Below, piece by piece: positions 52,031 to 61,014 of a stretch of DNA of 64,000 nucleotides (the first letter of the stretch is position 1; every line of letters starts with the position of its first letter). Origin of the DNA: CALGYY01 sp963678485 (lineage in GTDB: Bacteria; Bacteroidota; Bacteroidia; Bacteroidales; CAIWKO01); assembly GCA_963678485.1 (NCBI GenBank), contig OY782882.1:1426001-1490000 (forward strand), given 5' to 3'. The translations under genes and the position numbers were made by a program. Below the pieces are notes generated by a model that searched no databases, was not told the DNA's origin, and saw nothing but the letters and a program-made list of their open reading frames with translations.

Positions 52031-53040
52031 AGCTGAGGATAAAGATCCTTATGAAACCCAAATTCAACCATACCTACACCATCGGAACCATCAAACTTAT
52101 ATGTACCAATGCCCTCTCGCATCATGTACTTTCCATCATGCAAATAAGGGAATTCGCCATGTCTCCAAAATTCCATGGTATGTGTCTTTCCACTACGGGT
52201 AAGGATGGTAATAACACCATGATCAGGTAATAGCTTTTCCTTTGAAACACTTGCAAGATCTGTACATTCAACAATAGCATCCGTGGTTCCATCAGCTGCA
52301 GTGATAAACCCTGCAGTGAGTCGTCCAAGAAACTGCCATTTAATGGTGGTCACTGTCCAATGCATACCTGCATCGGACACACCGGTAATCCAGAAGTGGC
52401 GGTCCCATGTGAGCCAGTTTCGTGAACCAAACGAATGGTCACGTGAGCCCATCATATCTAATTTAAATTCCTTGTCATCAAGAACAATTGTGCCTTTCAA
52501 ACTACCCGTTTGTTCGTAATGAACCTGATGCGTATCCTTCATTTGATGGAAAAATTCCTTGGTCCATTTTTCTGCGGCAATGGCATCAGCAATCAATCGC
52601 TGATCGGAACTCTTTGCAAAATCATACACAGGATGGTCGCCAGTGAAAAGCAAATCAACCTTGCATTGAAAGGTTTTACCATTTCTATCCTGTACTGGTC
52701 CGTGATAACTCACCTTCCAAATCATTCCTATTTCAAGCGGCTCCCATTTTAATGGTCCTTGTTGAAAACCTTCACCATCTGCACCGGGATCAGTGGTTAT
52801 TCCGAAAAATCCATGATCCTTAAGAAAAAAGTCCAGCCAGTATTCATGCTCTCTATTGGGTCCGCGAAATGCCATACGGGTAATAAATGCATTACCCATT
52901 TTATCCCCACCATAGAAATAGGAACTATCGTTAGGATAAGGCTCATTAAGATCAACATGCTTCTGCTCGAGAAATTCAACCGCATACTGACGCTTTTTTG
53001 TGCGTCGCACCATAGCACGTGCAAGGAATCGTTTTAGCAT
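52027..53040 (-). CDS. AttH/CrtC-like lipocalin-fold protein coupled to the PEP-synthase-like enzyme
   Basis: A 337-residue protein without signal peptide, apart from a basic start. The two-lobed beta-rich layout has a signature RDHSFG box (MGSRDHSFGSRNWLTWDRHFW), matching the AttH/CrtC carotenoid-hydratase-like domain, preceded by NREHEYWLDFFLKDHGFFGI and followed by a second lobe. Its stop overlaps the start of the PEP-synthase-like gene (ATGA), and a -7 box lies 20 bases upstream. In other organisms the same pairing is sometimes seen as fused protein (recollection, not checked). Substrate unknown. Confidence 0.65.
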   Translation of the reverse strand: MLKRFLARAMVRRTKKRQYAVEFLEQKHVDLNEPYPNDSSYFYGGDKMGNAFITRMAFRGPNREHEYWLDFFLKDHGFFGITTDPGADGEGFQQGPLKWEPLEIGMIWKVSYHGPVQDRNGKTFQCKVDLLFTGDHPVYDFAKSSDQRLIADAIAAEKWTKEFFHQMKDTHQVHYEQTGSLKGTIVLDDKEFKLDMMGSRDHSFGSRNWLTWDRHFWITGVSDAGMHWTVTTIKWQFLGRLTAGFITAADGTTDAIVECTDLASVSKEKLLPDHGVITILTRSGKTHTMEFWRHGEFPYLHDGKYMMREGIGTYKFDGSDGVGMVEFGFHKDLYPQL

Positions 53041-53059
53041 AGGAGTAAAATTGAGCCGA

Positions 53060-53067
53060 CAAAATTA
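53060..53067 (-). promoter_or_regulatory. -7 promoter box (TAATTTTG) of the AttH-like/PEP-synthase-like operon
   Basis: An exact TAnnTTTG on the minus strand ending 19 bases before the ATG at 53040. No -33 TTTG was found at the expected distance. Confidence 0.45.
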
Positions 53068-53226
53068 CTGCTTTTTGGACTAATGATTAGTATGCAGCTA
53101 CAATGGCCTGCCAATAAGGCTTTCAGAACAGATCATGAAATTGCACAACAACATATTATCATATTTAATAATTTTTGCGTGTTCTAATAAATAATTTTGT
53201 ATTATTGTATACAAAATATATGACCA

Positions 53227-53919
53227 ATGAAACACTTTATAACTTTTAGAAACATGGCAGCGATAGCGCTGACTATTCTGGCAATAATGTCAGGCTGTAA
53301 AAAAGACGATCCTGATCCAACTCCTGTCACACCTACCGCGGATGTTACAGCTCCCGCCATAACAATTACCGGAGCGGAGAATGACGCTGTTGAGCAATTC
53401 AGTAGTGCCATTTATTTTGATGCGGGCGCTACTGCATACGATGCACATGATGGCAGCGTATCGGTACACGTAACCGGCAGTGTGAATATGAATCTTGCCA
53501 ACGATTATGCGTTAGTGTATACGGCTACTGACAGCGCCGGTAATGCGGCCACTAAAACAAGAACAGTCAAAGTAGATGGGGCCGCATTTTTATCGGGATC
53601 TTACACTGTGACGGATTATACAGGGAGCACTTCCAATGGAAGCTATCCTGAGACCATTACTTCCACGAGTGGTATTCACAATAGGATTAATTTCTCAAAA
53701 TTCGCCTTCTATCAGAACGCTGCTGTGTACGCGGATGTGTCGGGCACAACAATCACAGTCCCCACTCAGACCGTATATTGCGGACTTGCACCTAATGCTA
53801 TGAACCATACCTTCAGCGGTTCAGGAACCTACACTAATAGCACAACATTTACCATTAATTACACTGACGTCAGCACCAGCGGTACCTTTAGCTGTCACGG
53901 AGATTATGTCCACAACTAA
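53227..53919 (+). CDS. Lipoprotein with DUF5011-type Ig-like domain
   Basis: A 230-residue lipoprotein: the signal ends in LAIMSGC (lipidation at C22), followed by a Lys/Asp-rich tether with Pro-Thr repeats. Residues about 40-115 form a DUF5011 domain (DVTAPAITITGAENDAVEQFSSAIYFDAGATAYDAHDG ... YTATDSAGNAATKTRTVKV). The C-terminal half (SYTVTDYTGSTSNGSYPETIT ... FTINYTDVSTSGTF) is a second beta domain without a recognised name. It is probably surface-exposed and anchored to a membrane. A TAATTTTG box lies 28 bases upstream at 53192. Confidence 0.75.
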   Translation: MKHFITFRNMAAIALTILAIMSGCKKDDPDPTPVTPTADVTAPAITITGAENDAVEQFSSAIYFDAGATAYDAHDGSVSVHVTGSVNMNLANDYALVYTATDSAGNAATKTRTVKVDGAAFLSGSYTVTDYTGSTSNGSYPETITSTSGIHNRINFSKFAFYQNAAVYADVSGTTITVPTQTVYCGLAPNAMNHTFSGSGTYTNSTTFTINYTDVSTSGTFSCHGDYVHN

Positions 53920-53947
53920 AATTCTGCAGCTTGACAATAGCAAAGAA

Positions 53948-54124
53948 CTATATAAAATAAGTGACTAGCATCATCAATGTGGCACTAATCAGTAATATCA
54001 TTCCGGAAATCCACATAGCTTTTTTACGAGCAAAAAGCCCAGCGAAGAACAAAGGAGTGCCAATCACAATCATTACGATTGGCAGAAACCGGATGCAGTC
54101 CATAAAATCAATAGGCGTGTCCAT
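53948..54124 (-). CDS. Two-TM small membrane protein (58 aa)
   Basis: A short gene on the minus strand from ATG 54124 to TAG 53948: MDTPIDFMDCIRF, then two hydrophobic helices (LPIVMIVIGTPLFFAGLF and MILLISATLMMLVTYF) separated by ARKKAMWISG, a basic cytoplasmic hinge. The arrangement of two helices with a positive loop is strong evidence that it is real. It is convergent with the DUF5011 lipoprotein gene (28-base gap). Function unknown. Confidence 0.6.
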   Translation of the reverse strand: MDTPIDFMDCIRFLPIVMIVIGTPLFFAGLFARKKAMWISGMILLISATLMMLVTYFI

Positions 54125-54629
54125 TATTCTTAAGTGTTAGAATTGGACAAATATATAGAAACTGCGCTAATTTTCGTACTTACATTGAAATGGGGGTGAG
54201 TTGCAATCCTCCAATGGGAATTTAGAAACGGCCAAACAGAGTCGTCATCCTCCATTTGATACAAGCTTTCCACATGATTCAGGCATTTTAGTTAACAACA
54301 TCCCGGGGATTGAATAAAATCAAAACAGGTACATAGATTATTCAAATAATTTTTAGGGCGACTTCTACGTTATAGGTGGGAATTATGGGAATTTAGTCAA
54401 GTTACATTGTAGCTACTACAAATTATTCATATTGCATTTTGAAGCATACTAATATTCATCTCTTGTAAATTTTTTTTCAACAATCTTTACAAACTTTAGT
54501 ATTAACTAAACTCATTTGTTAACTTTGGACTTGGATTAGTCTTAATCAAATCCACAATCAGATTTGATTATCAGGAAGATAAGAAATTTGCTTAATAAAT
54601 TTGGGGGGCAAAAAACGAAATTACATCAA
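54125..54629. other. Intergenic stretch
   Basis: No gene seen in 505 bases. A TAACTTTG sequence at 54530-54537 matches the -7 consensus and lies 93 bases before the ATG at 54630; it may be the promoter of that small secreted protein gene. Confidence 0.4.
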
Positions 54630-54929
54630 ATGAAAAAGGTTTTTCTAATCATATTTGCACTATTAATAAGCATTTCTGCCTACTCTCAGTCGAACTCATT
54701 AAAGAGGACAAGAACGGGAAAGCAGAATACTGTTCGTGCCTTACATAAGGGGAACAGGGATGGGCATGTTCCCACTGAAGGTGACGGCACTGGAGATAAA
54801 ATTATGGGAGAAAAAACCAAACGTCTTAAAGATCTATATGCCGAGTTTATCGGTCAGCGCAAAAATTTTGCAACCCGCAGATATCATCTGCGCACCAGCG
54901 GAGGTGAACCTATCAAAACGGGCCGCTAG
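54630..54929 (+). CDS. Small secreted basic protein (99 aa)
   Basis: ATG 54630 opens a signal peptide (MKKVFLIIFALLISISAYSQ); a longer frame from 54564 has no features. The mature 79 residues are very basic (many Arg, Lys and Gly) with no Cys, including KRLKDLYAEFIGQRKNF and a C-terminal KTGR. No family is recognised. It could be a small periplasmic or secreted factor; the sequence gives no clue to its partner. Confidence 0.55.
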   Translation: MKKVFLIIFALLISISAYSQSNSLKRTRTGKQNTVRALHKGNRDGHVPTEGDGTGDKIMGEKTKRLKDLYAEFIGQRKNFATRRYHLRTSGGEPIKTGR

Positions 54930-55167
54930 TCAGAGTTTTCTCTTTTGTTGTTATTCGATACTTTTTTATTCCTTACTTTATAATGATTAAGTAGTTAACT
55001 GGTTAAATAGTTAATTAGTTTTGAGCTATACACTATTTGGCTGGGCATAACGCGTGTACTCCTTAAACGAGACAAGTCAGTAGCCTGACTATAAAGACAG
55101 AGGCAATTAATTAGTGCCTTCCCATATAGTTTATAGGCGGACTATCAACAAGCTCACAGGGTGACTT

Positions 55168-55206
55168 ACTATTCACGGGGTGACTTAAAGTCACCCCGTG
55201 AATAGT
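55168..55206. repeat. Perfect 19-bp inverted repeat with 1-base spacer
   Basis: ACTATTCACGGGGTGACTT (55168-55186) and its exact reverse complement (55188-55206) are separated by one A. The 39-base palindrome can form a cruciform or a hairpin in RNA. It abuts the outer stem of the structured repeat copy B. Confidence 0.85.
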
Positions 55207-55342
55207 CCGTATTATAAAGTCCTACATGGCCTTGACCTCTTGTGTTTGTGCAGTCGATTACCCCTGTAAACTCCAGCCCACCAACGCTTCGAACGCCTTG
55301 CATCCGGAGCTTTATGATCAGTCCTTGAGTTTATGGACGGAC
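55205..55342 (-). repeat. Structured intergenic repeat, copy B
   Basis: Read on the minus strand it matches copy A (33374-33497) along its length with substitutions and small indels. The outer GTCCGT/ACGGAC stem (55337-55342 with 55205-55210) and the TAAACTC/GAGTTTA stem are preserved, and the internal AAAGCTC-GGATGCA segment is near-identical. Conservation of pairing between diverged copies supports selection for structure. Confidence 0.6.
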
Positions 55343-55871
55343 TCAATTAGCTTTTTCGATTAGATTTCATTCTGGTCTTCTTACAAACCACCGCACTTCA
55401 TCGTGGCGTCATTCCGGATTTAATCTGGAATCCCATCGAATACTGCTTAGGAATAATATTTATTTTGCATAGAGTAAACTCAAAAAAACTACCTCACGCG
55501 CTAAACAATCACAGCAGTAGTCATGAACTAAAGAGATTCCAACCATCAACTCAGTGGCTGATCACACGGCGCTCTTGCTTAAAACGTGACAATACTGCAG
55601 CCCCACTCTAGGAAAGACATTATTAACGTTTTCATCCAAGGTCTGATTCAAGGCTCCTAAAAAAAGCACTAATGTTAATCTCAATATTGACGAACAGCAT
55701 TTAACAAAAAATTTCATATCTTTACAATATATGTACAATATCTCTGTTAATTTACCTTATATATAATTAGAAAGTGTTATTTTTGACCAATCAAACAAAT
55801 TCACCTATATAACATTCAATACCTGCATCATATTACTATAAACCAGCCTCTGCAGGCACAAAACCAATCAC

Positions 55872-56549
55872 ATGAAAAGAATTGTATTTATTCTGATGCT
55901 ATGCCTTATTGGCTTACAAGTGAACGCACAAAACACAGCAGCTGATTCAACAAAAAAACAGTATTCCAACATCCTCAGCATTGATGCCACTTCCTTGCTG
56001 TCCAATTTTCGAATCATTCTTGCTGATGATTTGTATTATTATGAATATTTTACATCACCCTATATATTATCATACAAAAGGATTTTCAAGAACGAAGCTC
56101 TGCGTGTCAGTATTGGCGGGGGATTCGGAAGGAGTACATACCACGTTAACTCCGGAACCACTGATTATGTGACCTCTGCAAGAATTGCGGTTGGAATCGG
56201 ATATGAACACCGCATCAACCTTAGCAAGCGCTGGCTATTCTATTACGGTGCAGATGGATTATTTAGATTTGGATATACTCAAAACAAAGCGGGCAGTTCA
56301 GGTGATCAATACCTGAATGAACTTCAGGAAATAAAGGTTGGTGCAGCCCCACTTTTAGGTCTTGAACTGCATCTCGGAAAGAGAATCAGTATTGGAACTG
56401 AAATGAGCCTTGAACTTATGTACATGAGCGGCACTAAGAAATTCGAGTATTCCGGTAACCCCTATTACACAAATGAAAAGCAGACTACCACCTCCTTTTC
56501 TACACAATTTCATGCACCAACAGCATTCAACATTGTGATTGCACTTTAG
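55872..56549 (+). CDS. Exported outer-membrane-barrel-like protein (225 aa)
   Basis: A signal peptide (MKRIVFILMLCLIGLQVNAQ) and a mature domain of amphipathic strands (ALRVSIGGGFGRSTYHV, SARIAVGIGYEHRINLSKRWLFYYGADGLFRFGYTQ, APLLGLELHLGKRISIGTEMSLELMYMSG) ending in the aromatic/hydrophobic TAFNIVIAL. The layout fits an 8-strand outer membrane barrel of the OmpA/PorT-like type. It is followed by an intrinsic terminator, so it is monocistronic. Confidence 0.7.
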   Translation: MKRIVFILMLCLIGLQVNAQNTAADSTKKQYSNILSIDATSLLSNFRIILADDLYYYEYFTSPYILSYKRIFKNEALRVSIGGGFGRSTYHVNSGTTDYVTSARIAVGIGYEHRINLSKRWLFYYGADGLFRFGYTQNKAGSSGDQYLNELQEIKVGAAPLLGLELHLGKRISIGTEMSLELMYMSGTKKFEYSGNPYYTNEKQTTTSFSTQFHAPTAFNIVIAL

Positions 56550-56587
56550 CATCGTAAAATATCTGACGAACAATTTTATTCATATAC

Positions 56588-56625
56588 AACAATGGCCTTG
56601 ATGAACAAGGCCATTGTTGTTTTTG
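56588..56625 (+). terminator. Intrinsic terminator
   Basis: A 12-bp perfect stem AACAATGGCCTT (56588-56599) with AAGGCCATTGTT (56607-56618) and a 7-base loop is followed by GTTTTTG. It ends the barrel gene at 55872-56549. Confidence 0.8.
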
Positions 56626-56759
56626 CCAATTAGTATAGTTTATTTTTTAGGATCAAGCCGGATTGTTGAGGAGCAACAAATAGTTATTGGTGTTTTTTAG
56701 CACAACTGAAAAACAATACTGAATTGTCGCATTTAACAAGAGCACAACTTAATGTGTGG

Positions 56760-57073
56760 TTTATATTCTTTGAATTCCACCTTTTGCATGAACAAAAGGT
56801 GGAGCCAAAATTCTAGTCAAAGCCAATGCTATCCCCCCGCTCTCGCCAACGGCCGCAAATCACGCAAGGTAGTGCCGAAAACGCCAATTGACGGCATTTC
56901 TTGAATATGACAATAAACCTCATTTCGCTCATTGAATTTTCTTTTTGTCGTTTTCGACAGAGCCGACAGCGAAAAGGCCGCTGTCTGGCCCCTTGCGGAT
57001 TTGCGTGCCGTTGACGATTCACAGCCTGCCCACGCCCGCTTGCTTTGACAGGCCCGCACACACGCTTTGAACA
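56760..57073 (-). repeat. 320-bp dispersed repeat, copy 2 (inverted relative to copy 1)
   Basis: On the minus strand this is nearly the same sequence as 44309-44626, from TGTTCAAAGCG to the closing CCACCTTTTG / CAAAAGGTGG hairpin (56778-56803). The open frame found in copy 1 is also open here, with a handful of replacements. The unusually high G+C against the A/T-rich flanks marks it as a discrete element. Confidence 0.7.
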
Positions 57074-57307
57074 TTAGCATTTCATAATTTCAATACTGTA
57101 AAATAACCACAAAGTACAAATGGTATTGGTCTGATAAACTATTAAAACACTGATGCTAAAAAAGATTGATAAGTGTAATCAATATTGATGGCCAATGTTA
57201 CAGACAATAGCTGCAAATGGAACTCATTCGCGTTCATTCGTGGTATTCGTAGTTGAAGAAAGGTTTTAAATTCTAGTGTTTTCTATGAATAGTTTTTTTC
57301 CTACTCC

Positions 57308-57883
57308 TCAACTTTTCCGCTTGATCCATTTTTTATGCCGCTTGTAGTAATGATAAGCGGCCTTTACTGTCCAACGATTATCAGTACGGAAGTTGCGTCT
57401 TGATGCAATCATATAAATACCAGTGTACAATATTCCGCTACCTGTTGATATTAATGAGGATCCCCATAAATTATTTCTCCTCCTACCGCGCGCATATTGA
57501 CTATTATTCGAACCATCAATGGGCATCATCGTACCTATCGCCCCTAAAAAAATTCCGCCTGCACCTATCAGTGAAACAAAACAACCAGCACAGACCTGCA
57601 ATACATGCTTTGGATCGCGAACCCTGAATTTACTGATGTCGCTTAACAGAATAGTATCAGTCTCACACAACAGCGCATTGGTATCCACTAAATGTACTCC
57701 TGTTGAATGATGCTTTGTTCCATGCGCCCAGACAGAAAAACTTTTATTTGGATCTATTTTGCGTTGAATTGATTTCCCGCATGCGCCTGTTCGTTCAAGG
57801 ATAAGTGTAGGGACACTATCGGATTGAGCTATTGTTACTACTGTGGAAATTAACAGTAACATGACAATAAATAATTTTTTCAT
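57308..57883 (-). CDS. Exported/membrane hypothetical protein (191 aa)
   Basis: A signal peptide is at residues 1-20 (ending VVTIAQ). A soluble part with a Cys (TGACGKSIQRKI) and KFRVRDPKHVLQ leads into two hydrophobic stretches (VCAGCFVSLIGAGGIFLGAIGTMM and LISTGSGILYTGIYMIASRR) joined by a Gly/Arg/Asn loop. The basic C-terminus (HYYKRHKKWIKRKS) would stay in the cytoplasm. No family is recognised. It follows the barrel gene (start 58699) by 15 bases on the same strand. Confidence 0.6.
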   Translation of the reverse strand: MKKLFIVMLLLISTVVTIAQSDSVPTLILERTGACGKSIQRKIDPNKSFSVWAHGTKHHSTGVHLVDTNALLCETDTILLSDISKFRVRDPKHVLQVCAGCFVSLIGAGGIFLGAIGTMMPIDGSNNSQYARGRRRNNLWGSSLISTGSGILYTGIYMIASRRNFRTDNRWTVKAAYHYYKRHKKWIKRKS

Positions 57884-57898
57884 TGCACATGATTTTTA

Positions 57899-58699
57899 TT
57901 AATAACCAATATTGCAGCCTTTATTCATAGGACATCTTACGCCCAATGTAAGTTGTCGGATTTGCCAGGAAGGAGCATCAAGTTCATTTTCCGCAGGACG
58001 GTATATATCCATTAGACCGTAATAAAAATGGATAAACAGCGACAACCGCTTGTAGAATCGTGCGGATATCTCCGCTGTTGCACCAATATCAAATGGATTG
58101 GATGAGATTTTTTTATATTCAGACTTTCCTCTGGGGACACTCCCGGTTGGGGATATGCTTGCGAAATTCTCCTGCGTCTGCCCATATACAAGTAACGAAG
58201 GCTGCACTCCTATGCTAAAGCTAAACTTATGTACACTGATTCCGAAAGAAACAGGAACACTAAAAAAATACAAGCGTTTTCTTAACTCATTAATTTTTCT
58301 TTTTCCCGGCGCTGTTATCACCGTTCTTCCATTTCCCTGCACCATCGAAAAACCAGGCTCTGCAGCAACAAAAAAACGTTTTCCAAAATCAATACGATAA
58401 AAAAAGCCAATCTGTGCAGAAGGCATGAAAGGCCTCGTAGTTAAAGTATCGGTAACATCTTTGCGTGGGAAATCGCTATCCAATACCTTACTGATGCCAG
58501 CACAAGCTGACAGCCCAAAACTTCCTCCACTACAACGGGAATTCTTCGCTGCATCCTTCTTTGCAATTGAATCCTGCGTTACTCCATTCACAACGCCCTG
58601 TGAATAGGTCATGCTGGAAAACTGCAATATAAACAGCAATGCAAAAGTGAAAAGTTTACGTTCCAAATTAATCCAGTTAGATATTGAACTTAGGCCCAT
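57899..58699 (-). CDS. Exported outer-membrane beta-barrel protein
   Basis: A 266-residue protein. ATG 58699 is preferred to a TTG at 58738, because the latter overlaps a -7 box at 58736-58743. The signal peptide ends SSMTYSQ. The mature part begins with a Cys-containing linker and has strands such as GFFYRIDFGKRFFVAAEPGFSMVQG, RLYFFSVPVSFGISVHKFSFSIGVQPSLLVYGQT and DIGATAEISARFYKRLSLFIHFYYG with a final QLTLGVRCPM. This is the PorT-like outer membrane barrel pattern. It forms a two-gene unit with 57308-57883. Confidence 0.7.
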   Translation of the reverse strand: MGLSSISNWINLERKLFTFALLFILQFSSMTYSQGVVNGVTQDSIAKKDAAKNSRCSGGSFGLSACAGISKVLDSDFPRKDVTDTLTTRPFMPSAQIGFFYRIDFGKRFFVAAEPGFSMVQGNGRTVITAPGKRKINELRKRLYFFSVPVSFGISVHKFSFSIGVQPSLLVYGQTQENFASISPTGSVPRGKSEYKKISSNPFDIGATAEISARFYKRLSLFIHFYYGLMDIYRPAENELDAPSWQIRQLTLGVRCPMNKGCNIGY

Positions 58700-58735
58700 A
58701 TATAAAAGATCCACGATTTTGAAATCACACGTCAA

Positions 58736-58743
58736 CAAATATA
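58736..58743 (-). promoter_or_regulatory. -7 promoter box (TATATTTG) for the barrel gene at 58699
   Basis: An exact TAnnTTTG on the minus strand, 37 bases upstream of ATG 58699. It supports the chosen start. Confidence 0.45.
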
Positions 58744-58994
58744 ACTAAACATTTGATAATTTCAGTGAATAAATGAGGAGAAAGTTTAATTTCGGTCCTC
58801 CATCTTGCACAGTTTATAATCAAGAAATTCAATAGTTTGCAGAAAGAGCTTAAGCGGTATTATCGCAATAATAAATGTCACATTATCACGGTCCGAGAGC
58901 AACCATATGTGCCCAAAATATTTGCAACTATACTGTGCAAAAATACGTCAAGGTGAATCTTACGTTAAAAACAAGTTCTAAATAATATTTATTC

Positions 58995-59002
58995 TATATT
59001 TG
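58995..59002 (+). promoter_or_regulatory. -7 promoter box (TATATTTG) for the lipoprotein gene at 59035
   Basis: An exact TAnnTTTG box 33 bases before the ATG at 59035. No -33 TTTG at the normal distance. Confidence 0.5.
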
Positions 59003-59034
59003 CATGTAGAAATATAATTATACATCATAACCCC

Positions 59035-60222
59035 ATGCAAAGATATTTCATTTTCCTACTATTACTAGGTGTATTTTTCGTAAGCTCCTGCAAAAAAGAA
59101 CTTGATCAAGCGAGTGAAGACCTTCCATCAATCACAGATCACGCTACTATATTATGGCAAAAAACAATACCGTCACAATATTATTGCGAGGATGAACACT
59201 TCAGTCCATATGGAATGAAAGACCAACAGAATATGACAGTTCTTCAAGATGGATCTATAGCAATGTTTTATGCAACACTCCATGATAACGCTCCAGGAAT
59301 ATTCTTTGATTTCACGAAAATTGACAGTGCAGGAAACTTGATTTTTGTAAAAAGCTATGGCATACCATCGGAAGCTACTATCCTTAATAAAGCATCCATT
59401 TTTGCAACCTCTGACAATGGGTACTTGCTTTTTTACAATTTCTTCAATGGAATCGATTACAAAGCATGCATTATCAAAACAGATATAAATGGAAATACTC
59501 TTTGGGAGCAGAATTTTCCTTTCTGGTCGTTCACATTGGTTGATTGTATGACTGAAAAAACTAATGGGAATTACATAGGTATTGTTGAAGACTCATTAAA
59601 AAACTACCTATTAGAGATGACAGCTAATGGGGTGATTACAGACACGTCTGTTATTTCTACAGATGCTAACATTAATTCCATTGCTATTCAACAGAACGGA
59701 GATATTATAATTGCAGGTAATCATTGTGTAGATGGAATGATGCACTATAATGGAGATCTAATGGCCATTAATAATTCCGGTAACATTATCTGGCAAAAAG
59801 AAATTGAAGGTTGCACGGGTGATAATTATTTACACATTTCCGGAATACAGCTAAACACCGATAATTCTATAGCCATCATTGGGAATACTAAGTTAACGTA
59901 TAATTATGTTCAGACTTTCGCCAAATATAATTCTTCAGGCGACCTCATTTCTCAAACAAATCTTAACACTACTAACTTATGTAACGATATCGAAGCTGCA
60001 GATGCAGGTGGCTATTTAATACTTTCAACGACAGACAGGCAACTCACTAAAATCTCCGAATCGGGTAGTGTAGAATGGAAGCACACTCTCATTAATCTAC
60101 CAGATTTCTTTGTCGGACTAACACTTAAAAGGACAGGCAATAATTACCTTGCATTTGGTTTTATTTATCCTCAGGGTATTTATTATTCGCAAGGCTTTCT
60201 TATTAAATTCTCTGTTTACTAA
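59035..60222 (+). CDS. Lipoprotein with beta-propeller-like repeats
   Basis: A 395-residue lipoprotein with signal MQRYFIFLLLLGVFFVSSC and lipidation at C19. The body has recurring units of the kind KxDxxGNxLWEQNF (KIDSAGNLIFVKSYG, KTDINGNTLWEQNFP, AINNSGNIIWQKEIEG, KISESGSVEWKHTL) separated by about 40-60 residues, the spacing of propeller blades similar to PQQ-like repeats. The function may be ligand display or scaffold at the cell surface. Nineteen bases separate it from the next lipoprotein gene, so they probably form an operon. Confidence 0.75.
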   Translation: MQRYFIFLLLLGVFFVSSCKKELDQASEDLPSITDHATILWQKTIPSQYYCEDEHFSPYGMKDQQNMTVLQDGSIAMFYATLHDNAPGIFFDFTKIDSAGNLIFVKSYGIPSEATILNKASIFATSDNGYLLFYNFFNGIDYKACIIKTDINGNTLWEQNFPFWSFTLVDCMTEKTNGNYIGIVEDSLKNYLLEMTANGVITDTSVISTDANINSIAIQQNGDIIIAGNHCVDGMMHYNGDLMAINNSGNIIWQKEIEGCTGDNYLHISGIQLNTDNSIAIIGNTKLTYNYVQTFAKYNSSGDLISQTNLNTTNLCNDIEAADAGGYLILSTTDRQLTKISESGSVEWKHTLINLPDFFVGLTLKRTGNNYLAFGFIYPQGIYYSQGFLIKFSVY

Positions 60223-60241
60223 TTTCAAGTTTTCTTGCAAT

Positions 60242-60748
60242 ATGAAAAATTTAACTTTTAGTTTTCTTATACTCTTTATTGTTTTGCTGCTGTTTTCTTG
60301 TAAAAAGAATGATACAGTAAAAAATGCAATCAAAGACAATGAGCTTAACGATACCTGGTGCATGTCGTTTATGGATGATGGACATCTCTATCTTGATTCT
60401 ATTGTACTTTCGAACCAAGGCTTTGAATGTAACATTAGCATCTCTGAAGAAGGCTCGATTACGGTATATGATGGCACCACACAAGATAAAAAAGTTGCTG
60501 AATGGGAAATTACCGAAATCTCAGGCACTTTTATTCAAGAAGATCTTAATTTCACATTAATGATGACTTGGCCAGATAAATACAAGAACACATATCAATA
60601 TTTGGTTACCAATCATCCTTATAGTAATGCAGAGTATGTGAAACTATGTGTGTTTACACCAGTTAAGAATGAAAATAAATTTGTTTTCTTCAACAATAAA
60701 AATCTTGGAAGTGGCTTAATTGGAAGCTATTGTTTCAGGAGGTCTTAG
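60242..60748 (+). CDS. Small lipoprotein (168 aa)
   Basis: ATG 60242 opens a lipoprotein signal (MKNLTFSFLILFIVLLLFSC, lipidation at C20); the longer frame from 60149 lies inside the preceding gene. The mature region carries EEGSITVYDGTTQDKKVAEWEITEIS and ends in GSYCFRRS, a small beta-rich domain resembling lipocalin-like lipoproteins of Bacteroidota (DUF-type). It is probably co-expressed with the propeller lipoprotein upstream. Confidence 0.65.
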   Translation: MKNLTFSFLILFIVLLLFSCKKNDTVKNAIKDNELNDTWCMSFMDDGHLYLDSIVLSNQGFECNISISEEGSITVYDGTTQDKKVAEWEITEISGTFIQEDLNFTLMMTWPDKYKNTYQYLVTNHPYSNAEYVKLCVFTPVKNENKFVFFNNKNLGSGLIGSYCFRRS

Positions 60749-61014
60749 ATAAAAATTATAGGCTTCAGAAAACGCAAGAAACATCGAGCTGCTCCAACTT
60801 GTAAAATTCAGTGCTCCTAAGATATTTTAAGTATCAGGAATGCTCAACAATGATTTTGCTGGCACTGCCTCGTAAACCCTTCATTAAAGGTGTAGCCGGG
60901 GCAGGCTTGCCCTATAATGCAATTACTCCTATTTCGTATAGGTTTGGACGCATACAACTGTACCATAAACAGCGAATAACTATTAAAATACCAATCTAAT
61001 ATTCCATATAAATA

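Larger units (their letters stand above)
54930..55871. other. 0.94-kb non-coding region packed with repeats and hairpins
   Basis: No protein gene is supported. It carries a degenerate copy of the structured repeat (about 55085-55160, with a GGCA/TGCC hairpin), a 39-bp palindrome (55168-55206), the full inverted copy B (55205-55342) and a 15-base fragment AACTCAGTGGCTGAT at 55551 identical to part of copy A. Repeat accumulation suggests a landing site for a mobile or RNA-based repeat family. A TATCTTTA box is near 55716. Confidence 0.55.

Noticed and set aside
60811..60999. 62-codon plus-strand frame between lipoprotein and exported protein genes
   Set aside because: No signal, motif or neighbour support; the composition resembles random frame.
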